Notes under the pieces: generated by a model | What the model was told of the DNA's origin: nothing | Database searches by the model: none | The model's input: the letters and a program-made list of their open reading frames with translations, nothing else | In this document: positions 27,052-34,738 of the stretch, piece by piece | Position numbering within the stretch: position 1 is the stretch's first letter | Layout of the letters: each line of letters opens with the position of its first letter | Translations under genes and position numbers: made by a program | NCBI GenBank assembly: GCA_964561545.1 | Contig: CAZLQF010000014.1 | Coordinates: 1 to 64,000, forward strand | DNA from: CAZLQF01 sp964561545 | GTDB lineage: Bacteria; Bacteroidota; Bacteroidia; CAILMK01; CAYYUA01 | Length of the DNA stretch: 64,000 nucleotides | Direction: 5' to 3'

Positions 27052-28505
27052 AAATAAGAGGCCAGCCATTCCTCGTAATTGATGAGGTCATTAGACGTGT
27101 CGGCATTTTTCTCGGCTTCCCTGAATGCCTCTATCTCATCCACCAATTCCTGATTGTTTTTCCAATACAAGGAGCAAGACATTTGCTCCAAAAGTTTTAT
27201 TAAAGTTGCTTCTCTTTGGTAATCCTGACCGGCCAGAACGTGCGGAAAGTCTTTTTTTAGATGATGGATTCTTTTTTCCAGGATGTCAAGGTCTCTAATT
27301 TTATGGCGGATCATTAGTTCATTCAAGCGGATTTTAAACCTTAAGTATTCATCTAACTTAGGGTAACTTGCATCTTGATACAATTCATTGAGTTGTTTAA
27401 TGGCAAGCTTATTTTTCCCGGTTTCATAATACATTAAGGCCAGGTTGAGCAATACAAATACCGGGTAATGGGAGAGCTGCTTAACTTTTTCATCTCCCTT
27501 GAGGTTTTCTAATAGATCAATGGCTTTTTGAGGAGCAATCTGGGAATAATTAATAAAAAGCGCATTATAGTAAAATATCAAGTATTTGTTGTAATAAAGG
27601 CAATGATACCTTTTCATTTCTCTTTTCAATAATGCTCCATATTTTAAGGACTCGTCATGGTTGCCGATTTTAAAGTTTGCATTTACCAAATACGATATCA
27701 TTTTTAATTTGGTATCGTGGTTTTGCTTGTTAAAGAGGCCTTCTGATGAAAAAGCGTTGTAAGTGTTTTCAATGTACTCCGCCAGTGCTTGAAACTCGTT
27801 ATTTTGCAGCAGCATGTTACTAACGGCATGGTAAATCTTAAAACGAAACGAAGGCGTGTTTACCAAATCATATTGCTGGCTGAATTTATCAATGGTTTTT
27901 TGAAGCATCCCAGAAATTTCAGGGGATTTTGAGGTTCGGTTGTAAGTTCGGTGGATTCTGTTTTTAACAAGGGCCAATAATTCATCTATTTCGCGAAGTT
28001 GATCTAATTTTTTCCGGTTGTAATTTCTTTTGATGATGTAAGATTCAGGGTCTACATCCAGGGATTCTCCTCCTAACTGTATCAGTTCACCGTAAATCAA
28101 ATCTAAAATGCCATATTTTTCAAAGTTTAGCGCCTGTTTCTCGGCTTTTATTAGGTATCGATAAGCCAATTGGTAGTGATACCGCTCGGTAAATAACCTG
28201 GCGAGGCCATAGTTTTTAATAACCTTTTGCTCAGGATCCTTTTCGGTGTTTAAAAAAAGTAAGCTTTTGTTAATGTCGGCTACCACCTTATTTTTAAGCC
28301 TGTAAAAAGGGTTTTTAGAAGCATTGTTCGGGAAAAGTTTGTTAAAAATTTCTTCATCATTGGCATGGCCATCGTTTTTCCTGTAATAATTAAATAAATT
28401 AAGATCTTTGCGTTCCTTATGGTTACGCGTTCTATTGGCGATTAATTTGTAACTTTTTACCTCTTCTTTGGAAAGCTGATCTATTAAAGCCTTTAAAACG
28501 TCCAT
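27048..28505 (-). CDS. conserved hypothetical helical (TPR-like) protein
   Basis: 485 residues, almost entirely helical, charged and rich in Leu, Tyr and Lys, without signal peptide or transmembrane segment. Pairs of helices such as LARLFTERYHYQLAYRYLIKAE and LLNLALMYYETGKNKLAIKQL, with their A/Y-x2-L spacing, suggest degenerate tetratricopeptide repeats in the second two-thirds. The N-terminus (LKALIDQLSKEEVKSYKLIANR) looks like a separate small helical module. I recognise this only as a Bacteroidota-type hypothetical. The stop codons of this gene and the SirB1-like gene overlap by four bases. Confidence 0.8.
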   Translation of the reverse strand: MDVLKALIDQLSKEEVKSYKLIANRTRNHKERKDLNLFNYYRKNDGHANDEEIFNKLFPNNASKNPFYRLKNKVVADINKSLLFLNTEKDPEQKVIKNYGLARLFTERYHYQLAYRYLIKAEKQALNFEKYGILDLIYGELIQLGGESLDVDPESYIIKRNYNRKKLDQLREIDELLALVKNRIHRTYNRTSKSPEISGMLQKTIDKFSQQYDLVNTPSFRFKIYHAVSNMLLQNNEFQALAEYIENTYNAFSSEGLFNKQNHDTKLKMISYLVNANFKIGNHDESLKYGALLKREMKRYHCLYYNKYLIFYYNALFINYSQIAPQKAIDLLENLKGDEKVKQLSHYPVFVLLNLALMYYETGKNKLAIKQLNELYQDASYPKLDEYLRFKIRLNELMIRHKIRDLDILEKRIHHLKKDFPHVLAGQDYQREATLIKLLEQMSCSLYWKNNQELVDEIEAFREAEKNADTSNDLINYEEWLASYF

Positions 28506-28545
28506 AGGAGCTATTTTAAAAATGTAAGATAAATAATAATATGTT

Positions 28546-28577
28546 TTTGAAAAAATAAAATCAAGAATTTAACTTTA
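28546..28577 (+). promoter_or_regulatory. candidate promoter of the T9SS protein
   Basis: TTTG at 28546-28549 and TAACTTTA at 28570-28577 (one mismatch) are separated by 20 bases in a very AT-rich leader. The 5' UTR would be about 10 bases. Confidence 0.3.
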
Positions 28578-28593
28578 AACAAAATTTTAAAAA

Positions 28594-29286
28594 ATGAAGC
28601 AAGCATTACTTTTTATTATCTTAGTATGGGGAGCGGTCTTGACAGGACATGCTCAAGAAGAAAACGGGTTTGAATTAGATTTATCCCAAATGCCCGATGA
28701 AGTGGTTAGGGATTCTGTTTATAGCTTTAGCATACCTTTAGAATTTACAGGGGATACCTCTCACAATACCAAAATACATTTGGTCTATGCTATCAATAAT
28801 GGCTCGCCCCAATTCGATATGGAGCACCGTGAGCAAAGTGAAAAGTTTTCGGTCAGCCCTCAGGATAACAGAGATACCATAAATGTCGATACCTTTCGAT
28901 TTTCTTCAGCCAAGGTTGATAAGGGGGTTAATGTTGTTGAAATATGGCCTGCTACGCCTGATACCACGGTCTTAGGGGATACAGCAACCAAACAGATCAC
29001 TGCGGTAGATAACTCAACAGGAGGGCTTCACAATCCCAAAAACCAAGATTTAAAAATTTACCCCAATCCAACATCGCAAAAATTAAAGCTTAACAGCAAT
29101 CATTGGGAACTTAAAGAGCTAACTATTTTCAACGACCAAGGAAAGCAGGTTAAAAGCTTTTCAAAACCAGCCCAATCAGTTTTGGTCGGTGACCTCCCCA
29201 AAGGACTTTACATTTTAAAAGCTCGTTTAACATCTCAATCCTTAGATGAAGCGGTAATTACCAAAAAATTGATTTTGAATAGGTGA
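28594..29286 (+). CDS. T9SS-sorted secreted protein with a small beta domain
   Basis: 230 residues: a signal peptide (residues 1-20, cleavage near GHAQ), an all-beta region of about 115 residues with DTSHNTKIHLVYAIN and a regular strand pattern, then a type A T9SS sorting domain (LKIYPNPTSQKLKLN, ELTIFNDQGKQVKSF, PKGLYILKAR). The central domain resembles an immunoglobulin-like or CARDB-like fold but I cannot assign it. It should be exported to the surface or medium by the type IX system. Confidence 0.83.
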   Translation: MKQALLFIILVWGAVLTGHAQEENGFELDLSQMPDEVVRDSVYSFSIPLEFTGDTSHNTKIHLVYAINNGSPQFDMEHREQSEKFSVSPQDNRDTINVDTFRFSSAKVDKGVNVVEIWPATPDTTVLGDTATKQITAVDNSTGGLHNPKNQDLKIYPNPTSQKLKLNSNHWELKELTIFNDQGKQVKSFSKPAQSVLVGDLPKGLYILKARLTSQSLDEAVITKKLILNR

Positions 29287-29344
29287 ACGGTTCGCATTGA
29301 ATGCCAACCCATCTATTAAATAGACTTGCTGCAGGAAGAGGTAA

Positions 29345-29385
29345 AATAAAAAAGCCCCAACCGTAGAATATCTCTGGCGGGGCTT
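29345..29385 (-). terminator. rho-independent terminator of pruA
   Basis: A 7-bp stem (29352-29358 with 29379-29385, four G-C pairs plus the adjoining C-G) is followed on the minus strand by U6-A-U4. It lies 26 bases after the pruA stop codon. The loop is 20 bases, longer than usual. Confidence 0.75.
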
Positions 29386-29410
29386 CTTTGGCTATAGGCT
29401 TTTTTTAGCT

Positions 29411-31045
29411 TTATTCCTCACTAAGGAAAGGATAACTGTAATCCCTTGGTGTAACAAAGGTTTCTTTAACAGAGCGCATGGATATCCAGCGTACCAAATT
29501 TAAGTAGGAACCAGCTTTGTCGTTGGTACCAGATTGACGGGCACCGCCAAAAGATTGTTGGCCTACCACGGAGCCCGTAGGTTTGTCATTGATGTAAAAG
29601 TTACCCGCCGCGTCTTCCAGCTTTTTATCAGCCAGCTTGATGGCATCGCGGTCTTGCGCCAAAATAGCGCCGGTCAGTGCATAAGGAGAAGTTTGATCTA
29701 CCAACTCAAGGGTTTCCTCAAACTTATTCTCATCGTAAACGTAAATGGTTAAGACCGGCCCAAAGAGCTCTTCTTGCATGGTGATATATTTGGGATCTTT
29801 GGCGAGGATAACGGTCGGCTCCACAAAATACCCTACAGATTTATCGCAATTGCCCCCAATGATCACTTCGGCATCATTGTCTTGCTTGGCCTGTTCGATG
29901 TAACTTTTGTGTTTTTCAAAAGCATTCTCGTCAATTACAGCATTAATAAAATTGGTAAAATCTTCTACATCACCCATTTTAAAAGTGTTCATCTGTTGTT
30001 CCAGGATCTCTTTTACTTCATCCCAGCGATTAGAGGGAATGTAGGCCCTTGAGGCTGCTGAGCACTTTTGGCCTTGGTATTCGAAAGCACCTCTGCTAAG
30101 AGCTGTGGCCACTTGGTCTGCATGAGCAGATTCGTGCATTACAACAAAGTCTTTACCACCGGATTCTCCGACTATACGTGGGAAGGACTTGTATTTATCA
30201 ATGTTCTGGCCTGCTTGCTTCCACAAGTCTTTCAGAACTTTATTAGATCCGGTAAAATGCAATCCGGCAAAATCAGGATGGTCCAAAATTGTATTGGTGG
30301 TTTCTTCAGGATCGGCAAATATCATGTTGATTACGCCATCGGGTAAGCCGGCTTCTTTGAAAATTTCCATGGTAACCTGGGCAGAATAGATCTGTTTGTC
30401 AGATGGCTTCCAAATGGCGGTATTGCCCATTAAGGCTGGAGCAGCTGGTAAGTTACCACTAATGGAAGTAAAGTTGAAGGGTGTAACGGCATAAACAAAG
30501 CCTTCCAGCGGCCTGTAATCGCTACGATTCCACATCCATTTGCCATTGTTGGGTTGGCCCTCATAAATTTCTTGGGCTGCCCAGACGTTGAATTTAAGAA
30601 AGTCTATAAACTCAGCAGATGCTTCAATTTCTGATTGAAAGGCATTTTTAGACTGCCCTACCATCGTAGCAGCATTCATTTTTTGCCGATAGGGCCCTTG
30701 AAGCAGGTCTGCTGCCTTTAAAAATATGGATGCCCGATCTTTCCAGGGCATGTTGCGCCATTTTTCCTTGGCATCTAAAGAAGCTTTAATGGCATCCTGG
30801 ACTTGCTGTTTTCCTCCATAATAATAATTTGCCACCGTTTGGTTCAAGCGGTGAGGCGGCCGGTATTCTCGTATATCGTTGGTTTTTACTTCCTTGCCAT
30901 TGATGATCATGGGTACTTCCCGGACTTCGCTGTAGCATTTTTTTATTTCCTGCTTAAGCTCCTTTTTTTCAGGAGTTCCTGGACCATAAGATAAAAATGG
31001 TTCGTTATTGGGTTTGGAGATTTTAAAAAATCCGTCTGCTGCCAT
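29411..31045 (-). CDS. pruA: L-glutamate gamma-semialdehyde dehydrogenase
   Basis: A 544-residue stand-alone P5C dehydrogenase, the second step of proline catabolism to glutamate. The catalytic cysteine is C328 in GQKCSAASRAY, and the general base lies in VGESGGKDF. The ETTNTILDHPDFAGLHFTGS segment and the C-terminal GGARQSGTNDKAG are diagnostic of the PruA group within the aldehyde dehydrogenase superfamily. Proline dehydrogenase is not adjacent, so this is the monofunctional arrangement. It has its own promoter box and terminator. Confidence 0.95.
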   Translation of the reverse strand: MAADGFFKISKPNNEPFLSYGPGTPEKKELKQEIKKCYSEVREVPMIINGKEVKTNDIREYRPPHRLNQTVANYYYGGKQQVQDAIKASLDAKEKWRNMPWKDRASIFLKAADLLQGPYRQKMNAATMVGQSKNAFQSEIEASAEFIDFLKFNVWAAQEIYEGQPNNGKWMWNRSDYRPLEGFVYAVTPFNFTSISGNLPAAPALMGNTAIWKPSDKQIYSAQVTMEIFKEAGLPDGVINMIFADPEETTNTILDHPDFAGLHFTGSNKVLKDLWKQAGQNIDKYKSFPRIVGESGGKDFVVMHESAHADQVATALSRGAFEYQGQKCSAASRAYIPSNRWDEVKEILEQQMNTFKMGDVEDFTNFINAVIDENAFEKHKSYIEQAKQDNDAEVIIGGNCDKSVGYFVEPTVILAKDPKYITMQEELFGPVLTIYVYDENKFEETLELVDQTSPYALTGAILAQDRDAIKLADKKLEDAAGNFYINDKPTGSVVGQQSFGGARQSGTNDKAGSYLNLVRWISMRSVKETFVTPRDYSYPFLSEE

Positions 31046-31069
31046 AATGTTTTGATTTTTAGTTTACCA

Positions 31070-31077
31070 CAAAAATA
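31070..31077 (-). promoter_or_regulatory. candidate -7 box for pruA
   Basis: TATTTTTG (read on the minus strand) matches TAnnTTTG exactly and gives a 5' UTR of about 19 bases. No -33 element at a suitable distance is convincing. Confidence 0.45.
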
Positions 31078-31199
31078 GAAAATTTCCGGCCTTTCATTGA
31101 GAAGCAATCCATTGATTTCAATACACTTAAATTCGCGATCAATTGTAAATCTATTTGGTATTTCTGCTAACTTGGTTCCTGCTTTAAAGCTTCCAATAA

Positions 31200-31685
31200 A
31201 TGCTCAAAACCCGTTTCAGGATCGATACCCAACTTTCTAAAAAATCGATTGTATCGGTATTACTGGAAAATACCGAAGTCACCAATCCGTGGCAATATTT
31301 AAAGGATCCATCCAAGCCATTGAAAGGTGATATTAACGAAAATCAATTCACCCTTGCTTTAAATACTTGGTATGCCAATGGTTCTTTTCCGCTAGCTTCG
31401 GGAACAATCGAAGAAACAGGTTATGGCTGTGTAATAGAAGTATCCCTTCATGCCCGTCAACTGGCCTTGCCTTTTTTGGTTTCGTTTCTGTTTGCCTTAG
31501 CATTTTTGGCTGCAGTTGTACTACTACTGTTTCAATTTGACTTGTTCTTAATTCAGGACTTAAGGGCCTTTATTTGGATCTTTATCTTGTCCATCCCCAT
31601 CATGTTGATTCCTTTCTATTTTGAAAAAAGAAGCCTTGAAAGAACATTGGTAGATTTACTGGAGGGAGAGCTTACTTATCAATAA
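31200..31685 (+). CDS. small hypothetical membrane protein
   Basis: 161 residues. The first 80 are soluble and polar. Two long hydrophobic segments follow (about 86-113 and 120-141), then a charged tail with ERTLVDLLEGEL. I do not recognise a family. The hairpin-like membrane pair with a cytoplasmic N-terminus is the main visible feature. It precedes the DMT transporter on the same strand, but a promoter box lies between them, so the two are probably separate units. Confidence 0.7.
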   Translation: MLKTRFRIDTQLSKKSIVSVLLENTEVTNPWQYLKDPSKPLKGDINENQFTLALNTWYANGSFPLASGTIEETGYGCVIEVSLHARQLALPFLVSFLFALAFLAAVVLLLFQFDLFLIQDLRAFIWIFILSIPIMLIPFYFEKRSLERTLVDLLEGELTYQ

Positions 31686-31728
31686 AAATTGAAGTATGTT
31701 TTGAATTATGTTACTTTCTTTCCCAACC

Positions 31729-31762
31729 CTTGCCCCAATTAAACGTATTCCCTCTATTTTTG
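31729..31762 (+). promoter_or_regulatory. candidate promoter for the DMT transporter
   Basis: TATTTTTG at 31755-31762 is an exact TAnnTTTG box. CTTG at 31729-31732 lies 22 bases upstream, longer than the usual spacer. The predicted start near 31768 precedes the TTG start codon at 31795. Confidence 0.45.
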
Positions 31763-31794
31763 CAAGGTTTTAAAAGTATTAAAACAACCAAAGA

Positions 31795-32685
31795 TTGACT
31801 TCTAAAACCTTTTCCTACCTACAGATACACACAGCTGTGTTGCTGTTTGGTTTTACGGCCATCCTCGGGCGCTTGATCCATATTTCCGAATTAGGCATTG
31901 TTTGGCACCGGTTGATCATAACCTGCGCCAGTTTGCTATTTTTACCACAGGTTTGGCGTGAACTAAAACATACTGATTGGAGGACTACCCTTAAACTCTC
32001 AGGTATTGGTATATTGGTTAGTTTACATTGGGTGCTGTTCTATGGGGCTGTCAAATATTCAAATGTTTCGGTTACGCTAAGCTGTATGGCCACATCCTCT
32101 TTTTTTACGGCCCTGATTGAACCTTTGTTCTTTCAAAAACGCGTGAAATCCTATGAACTCATTTTAGGCGTTTTTATAATTGGTGGCATTTATTTGATCT
32201 TCTTTTTTACGGAATTGTATTTAGCTGGTATTATAATGGGATTGCTGGCAGCTTTTCTGGCAGCTACCTTTGCCACCCTCAACAAGAAGATGGTGACCAA
32301 CCAGGGTGCCCTGAGCATGACGTTCATCGAATTAGGAGCGGGCTGGCTGTTTCTTAACCTGGTTACGCCCATTTATTTTAACCTCTTTCCCGAATCAGGA
32401 TTTGAGGCCAGTGGTATGGATTGGATGTACCTGATCGTATTGGGCTTACTGTGTACCACTTTTGCTTTTGTGTTATCCATTCAAGCGCTTAAAAACCTGA
32501 CCGCTTTCGCCACTAACCTCACCATTAATCTTGAGCCTATTTACGGGATTATCATGGCCTTTTTTATCTTTAATGAGCATCAGGAAATGGATTATAGGTT
32601 TTATTTCGGAACGCTATTGATCTTAACCGCCATTTTCCTTCATCCAATTTTGGAAAAACGATTGGGTGCGAAAGAAGCGCCCTGA
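31795..32685 (+). CDS. DMT-superfamily (EamA) transporter, TTG start
   Basis: A 296-residue inner-membrane protein with ten hydrophobic segments in two EamA repeats (about 10-140 and 150-288), the usual drug/metabolite transporter plan. The start codon is TTG. An in-frame TAA lies 15 bases upstream, and no ATG or GTG occurs before codon 15. The TTG start yields an N-terminus leading directly into the first helix (AVLLFGFTAILGRLI), as in relatives. The substrate is unknown. Confidence 0.88.
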   Translation: MTSKTFSYLQIHTAVLLFGFTAILGRLIHISELGIVWHRLIITCASLLFLPQVWRELKHTDWRTTLKLSGIGILVSLHWVLFYGAVKYSNVSVTLSCMATSSFFTALIEPLFFQKRVKSYELILGVFIIGGIYLIFFFTELYLAGIIMGLLAAFLAATFATLNKKMVTNQGALSMTFIELGAGWLFLNLVTPIYFNLFPESGFEASGMDWMYLIVLGLLCTTFAFVLSIQALKNLTAFATNLTINLEPIYGIIMAFFIFNEHQEMDYRFYFGTLLILTAIFLHPILEKRLGAKEAP

Positions 32686-32756
32686 ATTTTTCTACAATAA
32701 AAAAATTATAGCTAAAAGGTGGGATTGTTCAGGAGAGAAAATGGGGCAGCAAACCG

Positions 32757-33305
32757 TTAATACATGTTCCCTTCGTAGTTAAACAAACTAATGATTGACT
32801 GGCCGTATTTGTATTTTTTGATGAAATGAGGGATGTCACCAAATTCCTCTTTCTTGTAATGTTCCAAGGCAAATAAACCTTTCGGTTTCAACAACTGCTT
32901 TTCAAAAACTTTATACACCATGTTTTTACTCTCTGGGTTGTTGAATGGTGGATCAGCAAATATAATATCAAACGTCTCGTCTGTATTTTCCAGATAACTC
33001 ATGACCTCAATGCAAATGGGCTCAATTTCGTAAAATTCAAAACGTTCGCTTTCCTTGTTAATGAACTTGATGGAGCTTGAATTTTGCTCAACAGCGACTA
33101 TATGGGGTGTTCCACGGCTTGCAAATTCAAAACTAACACTACCCGTACCTGAGTAAAGGTCTAAAACCGAGACTTCATCAAAGTAGTAATAATTGTTCAA
33201 AATATTAAAAAGTCCCTCTTTGCTCCGATCTGTTGTAGGCCGAGCTGGCAAGTCATTTGGAGGGTAGATGGACATGCCTTTCTTTGATCCACTAATTATT
33301 CGCAT
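32757..33305 (-). CDS. rsmD: 16S rRNA (guanine966-N2)-methyltransferase
   Basis: A 182-residue Rossmann-fold methyltransferase. RIISGSKKGMSI and RPTTDRSKEGLFNIL are the typical RsmD opening, SVLDLYSGTGSVSFEFASRG is motif I with its key DLYSGTG, and FADPPFN is the catalytic (D/N)PPF/Y motif IV. It acts on G966 of 16S rRNA during 30S assembly. It overlaps the end of the DUF3822 gene by ten bases, a pairing I have met in other Bacteroidota, and is the last gene of the five-gene run starting at 37678. Confidence 0.93.
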   Translation of the reverse strand: MRIISGSKKGMSIYPPNDLPARPTTDRSKEGLFNILNNYYYFDEVSVLDLYSGTGSVSFEFASRGTPHIVAVEQNSSSIKFINKESERFEFYEIEPICIEVMSYLENTDETFDIIFADPPFNNPESKNMVYKVFEKQLLKPKGLFALEHYKKEEFGDIPHFIKKYKYGQSIISLFNYEGNMY

Positions 33306-34129
33306 AAGCCGATACCAAATAAGGTATAGTAGTTGTGAGCAGAAATTTGATTGAATTGATGACTGTATTCCAACGTTTCAGGCCTTTGGCCAAAGGAAAT
33401 GTTCTTCAAATAACGTTCAAGCAGTTGATACAATTCCGAGTTACGATAGAATTCACCGGTAAAAACATAAGGATCTTTATGTGGTTTGATCTCCAGCTTT
33501 TCGCTTACGTACATTAAATAATAAAGCAAATCAACATCATTGGAGTAAGAAAAAATATTAAAGAAATGAAGGCTCCCTTGTTTCATAACGGCAATCCTTG
33601 CCAGGGACGCTTCTAAATCAGTAATGATCAAATTCTGATAATCTTTTTGGTATTGAATCAGAATGTTTTCAAGGAATAAAGTACCGGAGTGGTAAAGATG
33701 TTGGGGTGCTTTTATGTTTGCTTTAAACGAATCTAAAAGCGTGGAAGGTAAACTCCAGACAAAATATGCCCTTAATTCATTAACAAAGTTTTCCTCAATA
33801 GTTTCCTCGGAGGTTTTTTGAAAATTAAGGTTGAAATAGGAATATTTTAATTCGTGATCAAAAAAAGCTTCGGGTACCAAAGTTCCGCGCGAATTGGATA
33901 ATACCAGGTTAACGGTATTGTATTCTGGGGTTAGTAAATCAGCATTGGCCAATGCTTTCGGGGCTTCTTTCAAAGGATCATTTGATGCCTCGGGCATGGG
34001 CAATGGCTCCAAGTAAACAAACTTTCCTCGCTCACGGTCATATACCAAAAAATCTATTTGATCCCGCTCATAACCAATAGTAAGGTCATATTGATCTGCT
34101 AAATCCAGATCAAAACCCTCATCTTTAAT
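33296..34129 (-). CDS. DUF3822 protein lacking a canonical start codon
   Basis: About 277 residues. The family signature includes a C-terminal half with LIITDLEASLARIAVMKQG, LHFFNIFSYSNDVDLLYYLMYV and YLKNISFGQRPE, a pattern suggestive of the actin-like ATPase (ASKHA) fold. I recall, without being able to verify it here, that a family member was described structurally in that way. The frame is open from just after TAA near 34185, but the first ATG/GTG/TTG is a TTG at 34048. A start there would cut off IKDEGFDLDLADQYDLTIG, which looks like the family N-terminus. ATT at 34129 or ATA at 34147 are therefore the likeliest starts unless the sequence has an error. Its function is unknown. Confidence 0.72.
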   Translation of the reverse strand: MKDEGFDLDLADQYDLTIGYERDQIDFLVYDRERGKFVYLEPLPMPEASNDPLKEAPKALANADLLTPEYNTVNLVLSNSRGTLVPEAFFDHELKYSYFNLNFQKTSEETIEENFVNELRAYFVWSLPSTLLDSFKANIKAPQHLYHSGTLFLENILIQYQKDYQNLIITDLEASLARIAVMKQGSLHFFNIFSYSNDVDLLYYLMYVSEKLEIKPHKDPYVFTGEFYRNSELYQLLERYLKNISFGQRPETLEYSHQFNQISAHNYYTLFGIGLCE

Positions 34130-34151
34130 GCGTTTTGTTTTCCTTATTTGT

Positions 34152-34688
34152 TTACTGCCAGTTGCCAGAAGTAGTTGCTTTCGTTAATGAACCAACTTTG
34201 AGTGTTGTACCTTTTATCGGGCGTACGTCCTTGGCTTCAAATACGTTGACGTTAACCCCCCTTTCCGTGATCATGTCTGCTTCCAAGTTAAATTTTTTGC
34301 CACCAGTGTTTGGCGAATATTGTATCGAATCAATGGGATAGTCTTCAGCAAATAGATCATCCTTAATGGGCACATAAGAAGTATCCCTGCTTACTTGAAT
34401 TGTTGTATCGTTGGGATCACCTACTGTCTTAATCCTGGTGAAGCTATCATGTTTAACAGTGTAGAGGAGGCTGTCCCAGTTTCCTGTATATTTACCATGG
34501 AGTTCTTTGTAAGCATTTTCCGCATCACGTACATGCTTGAGCCGCTTAATAACCTTATTCTTAGTTTCTTTAATCCTTTGTTCCTTAACAATAGGTTCCC
34601 TGATTACTGCGTAAAGCCAGTAACCAAGCAAAAGGACAACGAGTACAAGTACTAATCTTGTGACGATCTCTACAGTTCTCTGATTCAT
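34152..34688 (-). CDS. single-pass, pseudopilin-like hypothetical protein
   Basis: 178 residues. One hydrophobic helix lies at residues 9-27, followed by a basic helical stalk (residues 30-55) and the sequence AENAYKELHGKYTGNWDSL. That resembles the alpha-1C/loop region of type II secretion pseudopilins (ayxxxhGxYp..l.L). No prepilin-peptidase site (G before the hydrophobic stretch with E at +5) is visible, so it is not a canonical pseudopilin. The rest is beta-rich. It sits between the helix-hairpin-helix barrel and DUF3822 in a same-strand run. The function is unknown. Confidence 0.7.
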   Translation of the reverse strand: MNQRTVEIVTRLVLVLVVLLLGYWLYAVIREPIVKEQRIKETKNKVIKRLKHVRDAENAYKELHGKYTGNWDSLLYTVKHDSFTRIKTVGDPNDTTIQVSRDTSYVPIKDDLFAEDYPIDSIQYSPNTGGKKFNLEADMITERGVNVNVFEAKDVRPIKGTTLKVGSLTKATTSGNWQ

Positions 34689-34738
34689 GATTGTTGGTTT
34701 CGAATTTCTTGAGGCATCGCAAAGCTATAAATTATCTG

